A stretch of DNA of 64,000 nucleotides from Leptolyngbya sp. PCC 7375 (lineage in GTDB: Bacteria; Cyanobacteriota; Cyanobacteriia; Phormidesmidales; Phormidesmidaceae). The notes beneath the pieces are model-generated. The model saw only the letters and a program-made list of their open reading frames with translations, searched no databases and was not told where the DNA came from. Below, one piece after another: positions 37,154 through 46,715 of this stretch. Each line of letters opens with the position of its first letter. The first letter of the stretch is position 1. The DNA is taken from the NCBI RefSeq assembly GCF_000316115.1, contig NZ_JH993797.1, forward strand, positions 1,350,486-1,414,485. The letters run 5' to 3'. A program made the translations under genes and the position numbers.

Positions 37154-38763
37154 TTATGCATAGCGTTCAGACACTATACCGCGTGATACAGGGGGTAAAC
37201 CGTGGGCGTCAAACGGGACTCGTCGGACTTCTCATCCTGTTAATCAGTCTCCGCTATGGCTGGTACCACCTGCCTGCTGAGAATTTAGAAACGTTGCACA
37301 TCACCAGTTGGCCTGAGGGCCAACTGGTTTCGGCTGGTGTGTTGTTGGCTGTGGGGCTAGGCTGTGGGTTAATGCCCTGGCATGGAACCCCCCCCCTACG
37401 ATGGGTATTGTGGAGTTCCCTGGGGCTAACATTGTTGTTCCCCTATGGGCTGATGACTTGGTGCCCACAACAGGCATTTTTAGCTCTGTCCTATTGGCAT
37501 CAATTGGAACAGGTCAATGTCCAGGTAGAAACAAGTTTTGCTGATGTTCACAACCATTGGAAACAGTTTATTTCACTGACTCAATTCCAGCCACTCCCCA
37601 CGTTAGCCACGTTTAACATGCCAGATAGTCGGTTTTTTCAGCTTTCCCAATGGGATCACGTTTTACTGGATGGGTTGGGCTATGGCAATGGGTTCTTTGC
37701 CTTTATTGGTAAAGGCTGGAGCTTAACAATTATGGGATTAACCATCCTGTTGTTGGCGGTCTATCTAAAACCTCTCTCCAGGAAACTAGAGGTTAAGCAT
37801 AAAGATAAGCACCCTCTAAGCAAAGACGTTGGCATTGTCGTCCCAGAAGTACCAGGAGATGTCAGCTGTGAAAATTGGCTGAGCGAAGTCGACGCCAACG
37901 GCATGCATGGGACGGTTAAGGATGAAAAAGGACGTCTTGGGATTCTCTACCAGGATCTGCGCACAGGTCTACCGATTGTAACGCTCATTCTATGCTTACT
38001 GCTCTCCCACATGATCGGAGCCAACCTTTGGGATCGGTCTTTGGAGGTGGCCTATGCCCGTGGTAATTATGCAACAGTTATCCAACAAAGTCCCTGGTTG
38101 ATGCGCGTTTATCCCCCCTTTCAGGGGGACCCCCATGTTTGGATGCGGTATGGCAAAGCTCAACATTATGGTGGTCAGGGAGATGCGGGGCTGACAGCCT
38201 TTTATCAGGGGATGGCCTACTATCAGGGGCACGACTTTGCTCAGGCCATCCCCTACTTAAGACAGGCATTACGTCTGCATCCACACCTATGGGTGATTCG
38301 AGAGCATTTGGCAGCAGCCCTGATTAATCAGGGCATCGTGTACTTTAATGCGCCAACGCTGCCGTTTTCCCCCCACGGTAACAACTACCCCAATTTCTCC
38401 AATAGTCCTCTAAATCCCATTGCTCCCAACAGTCAACGTCAGCTCAATAATCGTAAACCTGGCGGTACGAGTGAGTTTTTAGAGCAAGCCTTGATTATAT
38501 TTCCTGGCCATATTCAAGCCCTATACGATTTGATGATCGTCAAGGCTATTGATCAACAGTTTGAGGCATCGGCTGCGATCGCAACCACCATTCTTAACGA
38601 ACAAACCTATTTTCAGTCCCCCAATATTGGCCTGATGGGACAGGCCCATGTCCACAAAACCTGGGCAGCCTACCATCGCGGCGACCTGGATGCAGCTTGG
38701 GAGTCCTACCGTCGCTCAGTAGATTCTGATGCCTGGGGCGAGGAGAATGAGACCCATGAGTAA
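37150..38763 (+). CDS. Membrane protein with periplasmic TPR-like region
   Basis: The 537-residue product has about five hydrophobic segments in the first half (GLVGLLILLISLRYGW, LVSAGVLLAVGLGCGL, WVLWSSLGLTLLFPYG, LTIMGLTILLLAVYL, IVTLILCLLLSHMIGA) and a C-terminal half with TPR-like helices (AQAIPYLRQALRLHPHLWVIREHLAAALINQG, GDLDAAWESYRRSV). It overlaps the HlyD gene by 4 bp upstream and the GT39-like gene downstream, so the three are tightly coupled. The role is probably in assembly or export of the product of this cluster. I do not recognise a named family. Confidence 0.8.
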   Translation: MIMHSVQTLYRVIQGVNRGRQTGLVGLLILLISLRYGWYHLPAENLETLHITSWPEGQLVSAGVLLAVGLGCGLMPWHGTPPLRWVLWSSLGLTLLFPYGLMTWCPQQAFLALSYWHQLEQVNVQVETSFADVHNHWKQFISLTQFQPLPTLATFNMPDSRFFQLSQWDHVLLDGLGYGNGFFAFIGKGWSLTIMGLTILLLAVYLKPLSRKLEVKHKDKHPLSKDVGIVVPEVPGDVSCENWLSEVDANGMHGTVKDEKGRLGILYQDLRTGLPIVTLILCLLLSHMIGANLWDRSLEVAYARGNYATVIQQSPWLMRVYPPFQGDPHVWMRYGKAQHYGGQGDAGLTAFYQGMAYYQGHDFAQAIPYLRQALRLHPHLWVIREHLAAALINQGIVYFNAPTLPFSPHGNNYPNFSNSPLNPIAPNSQRQLNNRKPGGTSEFLEQALIIFPGHIQALYDLMIVKAIDQQFEASAAIATTILNEQTYFQSPNIGLMGQAHVHKTWAAYHRGDLDAAWESYRRSVDSDAWGEENETHE

Positions 38764-41700
38764 GCGCTGGTTAGCCGTTTTGCTACTGTTAGGCTGTCTC
38801 TGGGGAAGCCTGGGATTTTCAATCTGGCAGCCATCTACGGTGGCCCTCACACCCGTACACTGGTCCCCCAATGTGCAATGGATTACGTCCCCTGAGCCCA
38901 GCCACCGATTTTACACCAGACACACCTTTTATGGTCCTGAGAGTGTTCAGGCCGCCTGGGTACGCATTAGTGCCGACGATGACTTTGTCTTTAACATTAA
39001 TGGTCGCCAGTCGGTCATTCGTGAAAACGGGGCCCTGAATAGTCCCAAAGGATTAGCCTATCGTCGCAAGGTGCCGTTGCAGGAATTTAACGACACCCTC
39101 CCCTACGCTGCGAAAACGGGGCTGAACTACGTGATGGCCAGTTCTCCTGATTGGAAGATTTCAGTGTATTTAGACCTGACCAACTATGTGAGAGCGGGCA
39201 AAAATGTCATTGCTATCGAAGTGCAAAAGGGCACTAAATCTCCTCGGATTGCCGTAGAAGGACAGGTGTTACCTGAGCAGGAATTCTCCCCCATCAATCT
39301 CTCCACTGGGGCCACATCGTGGAAAATGGCTACGTTAGCTGAAAATCGATCAGCGGTGCGCTGGTTTCATCTGGAATTTGACGATACCGAGTGGCCTCAG
39401 GCCTTAGCCCTGGGACCTGTACATGAGACCACCTACACTCGCCTGAGCCAGCGTTTATTTGACCAACCGGTGCATGGCTCATGGATTACCACATCAGCAC
39501 CATGGCTCCATCAAACCTGGCAAGTGCCCCACCATGCAACTCGCAGTGTGTTACGTTACGCCGCCATAGGCGAGCCAGCGGTGTTTATTAATGACCGTTT
39601 AGTGGATATTCAGTCCTCTACCCAGGGTAAGCAGCTGCGCATGTTTGATGTGACAGCCTACGTCAAACCTGGCAAAAATATTGTGGCCGTCCATTTAAAC
39701 CAACCGGTGGATGACACCTGGACCCAAGACACCAATGAGGAACCCCCAAGCATTTTTGCCGATGCCTGGGCGGAATCTCATCAAGGGGAAGTGCCTTTAA
39801 CTCAATCCGGAGGATCGGCCTGGACCAGGGATATTGGCAATGAGTCCCTGAGCGTTTTTCTCGATGCCTGGGCGGAGTCTGACCAGGGAGAGATTTTATC
39901 TGTCGTACATACCGATGGCGATTGGCATGGGGGAGTTTCTCTTCCTCAGAAAAACCAATCCTCACCTCTCACACAAATCCCTGTTGTCATTGTGCGCCAG
40001 GTGATGGGCCAGGAGTTTATTCATCACTTTTTGGGCCATCCATTTTTGCAGTGCATCGGCTGGTATGTGGGGCATCAACTGCTGTGGTGGTGGCTGGGCT
40101 GTGGGGTAAGTTTTGCCCTGGCTTGGGGAGTGGGTCGTCTGTGGTTGCGCGGCTCATCTGGTTCTCTGGTAGCCGGGGCTGAGGTACTGCTGCCATCGTT
40201 GGTATTGTTGATGGGGATGACCTTACTCAAGCATCGCCATGGTGAGGGAGCTTGGGGAATTTGGTTTGAGCAACCGGGGAGCGATCGCACCTTGTTACTG
40301 GGCAGCCTGCTGGTACTGTTGCTCAGCCTCATAAACTGGGATAGTCCCCGCTGGCAGCGCTATGGAATAACTGTTGGAACAAGCGCCCTTGGATTGGGAT
40401 TGTTATTTAGCCAATCCATGCCCCCATGGCTAATTTTTATCATCCTGGGGGGACTGGTCATCACCATACGATGGCAGTTACTCAGCCAGCTAGAGGACCT
40501 GAGCTCTAAGCTGTTGGCGACCTTAGAAACAGGACCCGCCTGGCAGCGTTCCACAGTTTTAGGCAGCATTGTTTTTATCGGCTTCTGTTTACGTCTGTAT
40601 CGCCTCACCAAGGAAGACCTCGACTCCGACGAAAACACCTCCTATGACGCCACCCGTGGTATTTTGCGCACGGGCTCTCCCCTAGCCACATCAGGTATTT
40701 GGTATACGCGGGGGCCTATATTTCACTACCTGCTAGCCCTCTGGCTACGTCTGGTGGGGGACTCTATCTTTAACGCCCGGTTCTTCTCCGTTATGTTTGG
40801 CACCGGGGTGCTGGTGCTGATGTTTTTGATTACGCGGCGGGTCACGGGGCGCGTATGGATAGCCCTGGTGGTCACCTTGATACTGGCGTTGAACCCCTGG
40901 GAGATTTGGTATTCTCGGTTTATTCGGTTTTACCAAATGGTGCAGTTTACAACCCTGCTGGCCCTGTGGGCCTTTATCCGGGGGTTTATCGACAGGGGTG
41001 GACGATTGTATCAATATGTCTTTTTTATTGCCCTAACAGCCACCTTGCTGATTCAAGAAGTCAGCCTTACCATTACCCCAGGTTTTTTATTGGGTTACCT
41101 TTGTTTTGCCCCTCGATTTCGGTGGCAAGCTGACTGGCGGCTATGGTTAAACACCATGATGGTGATGGTCCTATTTGGCTACGACATTATCTTTTTTAAA
41201 ATTAAGTGCCTCACCCCCTGGACAGCACTGTCTGCCAGTACGTCTTCTTACCTCAAACCTCATTTATTGAATGTCACAGGCTTTTTGGCCTGCTTTTTTG
41301 TGGGGCCAAACCGATTGGAGATTCTCTACACAGCATTTTTCCTGGTTGGGGCAATTTATTTTCTTCGTCGGCAAGCGGGCCTGGTTTTATATTTGTTTAG
41401 CTTTGTGCTGCTCAATCTGTTGGTATTAACCCTGCTCACCTATCAAATTGCTGAACGCTATGCCTATTCCGTGTATCCCCTATTTATAATGCTGGCGGTG
41501 TATAGCGCGATCGCGATTACCCACAGTCTGATCCACACCATTAAACAGGGACGATTCCAACACTTTCCGGTCAATGGCCTGGTGAGTCTTTGTTTAGTAC
41601 TGCTACTGATCAGCAACTTAGAACTTGGGCGCATAGCTCAGAGCTATTCCCAGGCCATTGGTCGCCACAACAGCGAAATGTTTGAATATATCCGTGACCA

Positions 41701-42082
41701 TCGTCAGCCAGGGGACGTCATTATTTCCCCCACGCCTTCCTTTGGACCGATCACCATTGGGCCGGTCGATTACTTTCTCATGGGCACCTGGTTTTTTGAT
41801 GCCACGTACTGGCGTGACGGTCGCCTGCTAGACCGCTGGGGTGGTGGCGTGGTGATTAGTAATTTAGATCAACTGGAGCGAGTACTAGAAACATCGCAGC
41901 GAGTCTGGATCCATGTCGATGATGCTCGCCAGAGCCGCCTCAGTGCCCAAATGTTGGAATATATCCAAACCACGGGTAAACCCGTATACGACAGCTTTGG
42001 TACTAGCTTACGGCTATGGGATTCCGCCGATGGATGGATACCCCATACGCCAGAGCAGGGCAGGGATTTAGGGGCATATTAG
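38756..42082 (+). CDS. GT39-like membrane glycosyltransferase with N-terminal beta-sandwich domains
   Basis: The 1108-residue protein has an N-terminal hydrophobic segment, two rhamnosidase-N-like beta-sandwich units (AWVRISADDDFVFNINGR; AIGEPAVFINDRLVD, each ending in YVRAGKNVIAIEV / YVKPGKNIVAVHL), and from about residue 420 on a polytopic GT39/PMT-type core. The catalytic acidic pair is in KEDLDSDENTSYDA, followed by YTRGPIFHYLLALWL. The enzyme should use a polyprenyl-phosphate sugar on the periplasmic side. The ATG at 38756 overlaps the previous stop and has AGGAG 10 bp upstream. An internal repeat of about 33 residues lies at about 39715-39905 (both copies contain FxDAWAES). Confidence 0.85.
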   Translation: MSKRWLAVLLLLGCLWGSLGFSIWQPSTVALTPVHWSPNVQWITSPEPSHRFYTRHTFYGPESVQAAWVRISADDDFVFNINGRQSVIRENGALNSPKGLAYRRKVPLQEFNDTLPYAAKTGLNYVMASSPDWKISVYLDLTNYVRAGKNVIAIEVQKGTKSPRIAVEGQVLPEQEFSPINLSTGATSWKMATLAENRSAVRWFHLEFDDTEWPQALALGPVHETTYTRLSQRLFDQPVHGSWITTSAPWLHQTWQVPHHATRSVLRYAAIGEPAVFINDRLVDIQSSTQGKQLRMFDVTAYVKPGKNIVAVHLNQPVDDTWTQDTNEEPPSIFADAWAESHQGEVPLTQSGGSAWTRDIGNESLSVFLDAWAESDQGEILSVVHTDGDWHGGVSLPQKNQSSPLTQIPVVIVRQVMGQEFIHHFLGHPFLQCIGWYVGHQLLWWWLGCGVSFALAWGVGRLWLRGSSGSLVAGAEVLLPSLVLLMGMTLLKHRHGEGAWGIWFEQPGSDRTLLLGSLLVLLLSLINWDSPRWQRYGITVGTSALGLGLLFSQSMPPWLIFIILGGLVITIRWQLLSQLEDLSSKLLATLETGPAWQRSTVLGSIVFIGFCLRLYRLTKEDLDSDENTSYDATRGILRTGSPLATSGIWYTRGPIFHYLLALWLRLVGDSIFNARFFSVMFGTGVLVLMFLITRRVTGRVWIALVVTLILALNPWEIWYSRFIRFYQMVQFTTLLALWAFIRGFIDRGGRLYQYVFFIALTATLLIQEVSLTITPGFLLGYLCFAPRFRWQADWRLWLNTMMVMVLFGYDIIFFKIKCLTPWTALSASTSSYLKPHLLNVTGFLACFFVGPNRLEILYTAFFLVGAIYFLRRQAGLVLYLFSFVLLNLLVLTLLTYQIAERYAYSVYPLFIMLAVYSAIAITHSLIHTIKQGRFQHFPVNGLVSLCLVLLLISNLELGRIAQSYSQAIGRHNSEMFEYIRDHRQPGDVIISPTPSFGPITIGPVDYFLMGTWFFDATYWRDGRLLDRWGGGVVISNLDQLERVLETSQRVWIHVDDARQSRLSAQMLEYIQTTGKPVYDSFGTSLRLWDSADGWIPHTPEQGRDLGAY

Positions 42083-42216
42083 GAGGTAAGACTGATTCTT
42101 TTTGTCAAAGAATTGACCTGATCTACTTAAGAAATAAAATCAATTAACTTCCAAATTTTGGAGGTACCGGACATTCCATAGAACGTCTCTTCAACATTTA
42201 CGTTTGGAATTTATTG

Positions 42217-43203
42217 ATGGCTGGCTCCTTACCTATGAAACCACTTACCCTGCTTAAAATTACTGTTAGTGTAATTCTCCTCATATTTGTTTTTACGCAA
42301 ATTGATTTTACTCAAGCCTGGCAACAGCTCCACACCTTATCATTACCGTTTGTGCTGTTTGCCTTGTTGTTTTATACCGTTCTCCAGTGGCTCAGCTGCT
42401 GGCGTTGGCAAATTGTATTGCGTTCCCAGGGCTATAACGTGCCGATGGGGCAGCTCATGTCCAGCTACTTTGTGGGCATGTGGCTGAATATCTTTTTACC
42501 CGGCTCCCTGGGGGGAGATGTCTATCGGGTGTATCAGGTGAACCAGGCAACTCAAGATTCTGAAGCGGCCCTGGTGTCGGTATTTTTAGAACGGTTTACG
42601 GGATTAGCGGCCCTGTCAGCCATGGCTGTGATGGGGTTGGCTCCCGCGTTTCAGCTGGTGGGGCGCTGGGACATTATTGCTCTATTTTTAGGGGCGGTGG
42701 GAGCCTTGGTAGGCGCTGTACTGCTGATTATGAGCCCCCAGTTGTTATGGTGGGCAGCCCCCTGGTTAAGACGGTTGAGGTTGGCTGCGATCGCAGCCCG
42801 GTTTGCCAAAATCCAACACCTATTGTGGCAATTTTCCAAGGATCGCCCAGCGTTAGCATCATCCATTGGCCTATCCCTTATATTGCAGTTAGGCATAGTG
42901 GTTTATCACACAATCATTGCTCACCAACTGGGCATTAGCATCTCATTTTTAGCCCTACTCGTATTTATCCCCATCGTCGTCGTCATTACCCTATTGCCCA
43001 TTTCCCTAGGAGGGTTAGGCCTCAAAGAAGGTTTGTGGGTTTATCTGTTTAGTCGGGTAGGTTTGGGGGCAGAAGAGGCCCTGTTACTGTCTTTAACAGT
43101 GACTTTATTGGGATGGCTCCTCAGTATTCCTGGTGGGATAATTTTGTTGTTAAATGCTTCTGATTGGCAACGAATTAGCAAAGGCCTAAATTTAGGCAAG
43201 TAA
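42217..43203 (+). CDS. LPG-synthase-TM/flippase-like membrane protein
   Basis: The 328-residue product is almost entirely hydrophobic helices with the family-typical stretches LQWLSCWRWQIVLRSQG, GMWLNIFLPGSLGGDVYRVY, SVFLERFTGLAAL and LLPISLGGLGLKEGLWVYLF. This is the PF03706 (lysylphosphatidylglycerol synthase transmembrane) family without the C-terminal synthase domain; such proteins are found with glycan and glycolipid clusters and may move or modify lipids. The ATG at 42217 is used; 42235 is also possible. It closes the cluster, 134 bp after the GT39-like gene. Confidence 0.85.
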   Translation: MAGSLPMKPLTLLKITVSVILLIFVFTQIDFTQAWQQLHTLSLPFVLFALLFYTVLQWLSCWRWQIVLRSQGYNVPMGQLMSSYFVGMWLNIFLPGSLGGDVYRVYQVNQATQDSEAALVSVFLERFTGLAALSAMAVMGLAPAFQLVGRWDIIALFLGAVGALVGAVLLIMSPQLLWWAAPWLRRLRLAAIAARFAKIQHLLWQFSKDRPALASSIGLSLILQLGIVVYHTIIAHQLGISISFLALLVFIPIVVVITLLPISLGGLGLKEGLWVYLFSRVGLGAEEALLLSLTVTLLGWLLSIPGGIILLLNASDWQRISKGLNLGK

Positions 43204-43519
43204 ATCAAGTTTCTAAAGACAGACTCACCAACCGGTTGCCGTTATAAAAACCCGAGAAATTGACCATTTCACTCAAGCAAAAAGATGACAATAGACCGTC
43301 TGATTCTATGAAATCACCGAACTTTGAGGAGATTTATATGCGTTTTATATAGGCAATCTACAGAGTTCCCACAAAAACACCTAGATGTCTTATCCATAGA
43401 AGATTTCCATCTCTGCAAAAGTGAGCACATTAGCCGATTTCGTATCTATTGTTACATTAGTAACCTAAGAATACAAACAGGTGCCTCTCCTATCAGTTGT
43501 TGGCTTGAGAAGAATCGTC
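43204..43519. other. Leader region of the PEP-CTERM gene
   Basis: No full gene. A strong ribosome-site-like GAGGAG at about 43326-43331 precedes an ATG at 43338 that opens only four codons (M-R-F-I, stop at 43350-43352). This could be a leader peptide or chance. Confidence 0.35.
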
Positions 43520-44305
43520 ATGTTGAAGCAAATATTAGCCACTGGGTTAGCCATTGGAGCTGCATTTTCCACCGCTAGTGCAGCTCAAGCCGAGGCCCAG
43601 GTAAAAATTGGATACGGTCAAACATTAGAAAACGTCGAGCGCGGTGAAGGGTTTGAGTCCCGAGACTTTCAAATTCGCCGTAGCGGTCGTAATTCAACTG
43701 TAGGTAACGGTATTGATGAGAGCGTTAGTTGGACGTTTGACTTCAAGAAAAATCAAGAATTGTTAGATGCATTTTTGGCAGATGGCAGTGACCTTATCTC
43801 CGCTGAGCTCATCTTTTTAGATATTGAAGTAACGAACGTTCGAGTTACCACTGATTGGGTGGGTATTCCTGGCATTGGCGGCATGCGATTTGGTCTAGGT
43901 TCAGAAGTAACGCCTACCGATGCCGCTCTAATTAAGGTTCCTTCTGTTGCCAGCATTCCCAATGTAGGGGAAGCCGGTAGTTTCTCAGTCAGTCTGTTGG
44001 ACCATGGGTTTACTGCCGACGACGTTATGGCCGCTTTCTTTGATGATACTGACCACACTAATACCTGGTACGATCCCAACTCCTGGGCCGGGGAGATGTC
44101 AGATTACACCATTGCCAATGAGAAGCATGCCATTCCATTTATTTACATGGATGACGCGATTATTCGTGAGGCCAAGCTTGTTCTACGCAAAGAGAACTCC
44201 TCCCTCTCTTCCACTGCCACAGCTGTACCTGAGCCTACGGCTTTAGTCGGCTTAGCAATGGTTGGGCTAAGTTTACTACGGCGTTCCCAACAACAGCCAA
44301 GTTAG
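43520..44305 (+). CDS. PEP-CTERM exported protein
   Basis: The 261-residue product has a signal peptide (MLKQILATGLAIGAAFSTA, cleavage near AQAEA) and a C-terminal sorting signal: VPEP, hydrophobic helix ALVGLAMVGLSLL, then RRSQQQ. This is the tripartite PEP-CTERM signal processed by an exosortase; no exosortase gene is in this window. The body is acidic, without cysteines, and probably a beta-rich surface domain (SVSWTFDFKKN, AELIFLDIEVTNVRV). It may be a matrix or surface protein. The ATG at 43520 is preferred since an upstream start would put extra residues before the signal peptide. The gene converges with the kinase gene 51 bp away. Confidence 0.85.
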   Translation: MLKQILATGLAIGAAFSTASAAQAEAQVKIGYGQTLENVERGEGFESRDFQIRRSGRNSTVGNGIDESVSWTFDFKKNQELLDAFLADGSDLISAELIFLDIEVTNVRVTTDWVGIPGIGGMRFGLGSEVTPTDAALIKVPSVASIPNVGEAGSFSVSLLDHGFTADDVMAAFFDDTDHTNTWYDPNSWAGEMSDYTIANEKHAIPFIYMDDAIIREAKLVLRKENSSLSSTATAVPEPTALVGLAMVGLSLLRRSQQQPS

Positions 44306-44356
44306 AGACAGTTCGCTAATCTTGCCTGTGTGAAGCGATACTTGATTACATTTTAC

Positions 44357-46525
44357 TTACGCTAATACCTGAGAGAGGTTTGACTGTTGCGTGAAACCAT
44401 GGTTCATGTTTAAGCACTTGTTGATGGTGCATAACAGATGTTCACGGTTAATGGGCTTGCGAATACAGGCATTACAACCTACAGAAAGAATCTTATCCAG
44501 CTGGTTATCTAAAACACTTGCTGTGATTGCAATGATGGGCAAGTTAGGATCCCGTTGTTTGATATAAGCTGTAGCGTCGTAGCCATTCATGACAGGCATT
44601 TGGATATCCATCAGGATCAGGTCTGGACGCTGGAACTGCCACTGTTCAATGGCTTGCTGACCGTTTTCCACTTCATGCACGATAAAGCCAGCATTGCCCA
44701 GGATATGTTTGAGTAGTCGTCGATTGGTGGGAGCATCTTCGACAACTAAAATTTTGTACTGTTGTTGGGGCGGCGTTGAGCAAATTTTTGTGATCGAGGG
44801 TGCTTGTTGTGGTGCCTGAATCACCTCTACCGGTAGCTGAATATGGAATGTGGTACCTTGACCAGGGTGACTCAGACATTGGATACTGCCATCCATGAGT
44901 TTGACCAATCCGTGACAAATGGCTAACCCCAAACCCACACCCTGATCACTAGCATCATGCACCGTGGATGAGGCATCTGTTTGATAGAAGGGACTAAAGA
45001 TTCGTTGTTGTTCGTGGAAACTAATGCCAGCGCCGGTATCGGAGATTTCTAGACCTAAATGAAAAATATCGTCTGAAGGGATGGCATAGGCTTTTAAGAC
45101 TACTTGGCCAGTATCCGTGTACTTGATGGCGTTATCGAGCAAATTGAGAATGATTTGACGTAGTTTGCCAGCATCAAGATGTATATAGCGAGGGATGCTG
45201 CGATCGCAATCTACCCTGAGCAGGAGTCCACGCTTTTTGGCCTTAAGTCGTACCATATTGCCAAGCCCGTAAAGCAATCTAATGATATCCACATCATCAG
45301 TGTGCAATTGGGCATGACCAATTTCTAGCTGGGTGAATTCTAGAATATTATTAATTAAATCCAGTAAATGAGCGCTACTGGTGTCAATAATCTCTAATGA
45401 TTCGCTGTGGTCCTTCGAAAGCGTCTGATCTTGGCTGATCAGCTGGGTAAAGCCCAAAATTGCATTCAAAGGAGTCCGCAGTTCATGGCTAACTTTTGCT
45501 AAGAAAAGACTCTTAGCACGGTTCGCAATTTCAGCCGCTTCCTTGGCTTCTTTTAGTTCAATAGTACGTTGTTGGATACGCTCTTCAAGATCGTCATAGG
45601 CTCTTTGCAATGCCTGTTCTGCCTGATGACGCCTGAGCTCAGCCGCAGAACGAGCCGCAAATACCCGCAGAAAGGATTTGGCAAGCTCCAGCTCCTCTAA
45701 CAAACCGTTATGGAGAATAAATAAAATACCAATCGCGTTACCGTCTCCATCCAATAGGGGGGCTCCCAGGTAGGTAGTCGCCGTTAGCGTACCCATGGGA
45801 TGATCTGGCGGTAGTTCAAGATCAGAACAGTAGTGCAACTTCGCTGTTTCAAGCACCTGGACACAGGGGGTTTGAGCAGCTGAGATCAGACTATCAATGG
45901 GGTGTTGATCATAATGCCACATACCTAGAATGTTCAATTCTAAAGCATCAGATTCACACCGTTCAGCCACAATCACACTGTCCACATTGAGAATCATTGC
46001 CAGACTAATCACCAGGGTGGAAAAATATTCTGTTCCTGTGGCTAAGGATGTACAGCTAACTAATCTTTGAAAAGCTACTTGAGCATTGCGACGATGATGA
46101 ATCTCAGATTGGAGCTTTTGATTAACTGCTGCGAGTTCTAGCGGGCTGGTGAGAGTCAAAAATTTGGGCAGTAGCGTTAGTAACTCAAAAGCTGTGTATA
46201 CAGAAACTAAAGCTGTGCACGCACGCACAAAGCCAGTAACCCAATAAATCGGATACCACAGGGTCACAATGTCTAATAAATGACCCATTCCACACAGACT
46301 AATAAATGCGCTAAATAACAAAAAGACTTGATTAGATGGATATATATTTTCCCAGCGATGTTTATAAGCAAAACAGAAGAACGTTAACGGAATCGAGGCA
46401 TAGGCCAGGGCAATGATCCCATTGCTAACAATATGGAGCCCAACTAACGATGGCTGCCATAAATAACAATGTCCGTGAGGTATATAGTGGCTGGAATATA
46501 CCATCTCCCAAAAATGAGTATTCAT
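44357..46525 (-). CDS. Ethylene-receptor-like hybrid histidine kinase
   Basis: The about 722-residue protein starts with a three-helix domain like that of plant ETR1 and cyanobacterial Etr1: IIALAYASIPLTFF in helix 1 and FSAFISLCGMGHLLDI in helix 2. C78 and H82 match the copper-binding C65/H69 of ETR1 and Y42 matches Y32, but N35 stands where ETR1 has D25. A GAF-like domain (about 160-310), coiled coil, HisKA (SHELRTPLNAILGF), HATPase (NLLDNAIKYT, GVGLGLAICHGLV) and a receiver with acceptor in LILMDIQMPVMNG follow. It is an inner-membrane sensor. The N35 change makes ethylene binding doubtful. The start at 46525 is tentative; a TTG lies seven codons before it. Confidence 0.87.
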   Translation of the reverse strand: MNTHFWEMVYSSHYIPHGHCYLWQPSLVGLHIVSNGIIALAYASIPLTFFCFAYKHRWENIYPSNQVFLLFSAFISLCGMGHLLDIVTLWYPIYWVTGFVRACTALVSVYTAFELLTLLPKFLTLTSPLELAAVNQKLQSEIHHRRNAQVAFQRLVSCTSLATGTEYFSTLVISLAMILNVDSVIVAERCESDALELNILGMWHYDQHPIDSLISAAQTPCVQVLETAKLHYCSDLELPPDHPMGTLTATTYLGAPLLDGDGNAIGILFILHNGLLEELELAKSFLRVFAARSAAELRRHQAEQALQRAYDDLEERIQQRTIELKEAKEAAEIANRAKSLFLAKVSHELRTPLNAILGFTQLISQDQTLSKDHSESLEIIDTSSAHLLDLINNILEFTQLEIGHAQLHTDDVDIIRLLYGLGNMVRLKAKKRGLLLRVDCDRSIPRYIHLDAGKLRQIILNLLDNAIKYTDTGQVVLKAYAIPSDDIFHLGLEISDTGAGISFHEQQRIFSPFYQTDASSTVHDASDQGVGLGLAICHGLVKLMDGSIQCLSHPGQGTTFHIQLPVEVIQAPQQAPSITKICSTPPQQQYKILVVEDAPTNRRLLKHILGNAGFIVHEVENGQQAIEQWQFQRPDLILMDIQMPVMNGYDATAYIKQRDPNLPIIAITASVLDNQLDKILSVGCNACIRKPINREHLLCTINKCLNMNHGFTQQSNLSQVLA

Positions 46526-46715
46526 TCCTTGCTTTATCCTGTGCAAGCTTTAGCATGCCCATAAGATCAAGCAAGCGATATTACTTGCATCATGTAGCAT
46601 CAGTGCCTATACAAAATCTTTCGCACCCATATTTTTCGCACCCATAACTGTTCGGGCCATATGGGTATAGTTAATATCAGAATCGTCAAATATCTCTGGA
46701 TGGTGAAGCTTCTGC

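Noticed and set aside
43324..43578. 84-codon frame overlapping the start of the PEP-CTERM gene
   Set aside because: It is in another frame than the signal peptide and sorting-signal protein, which is strongly supported.
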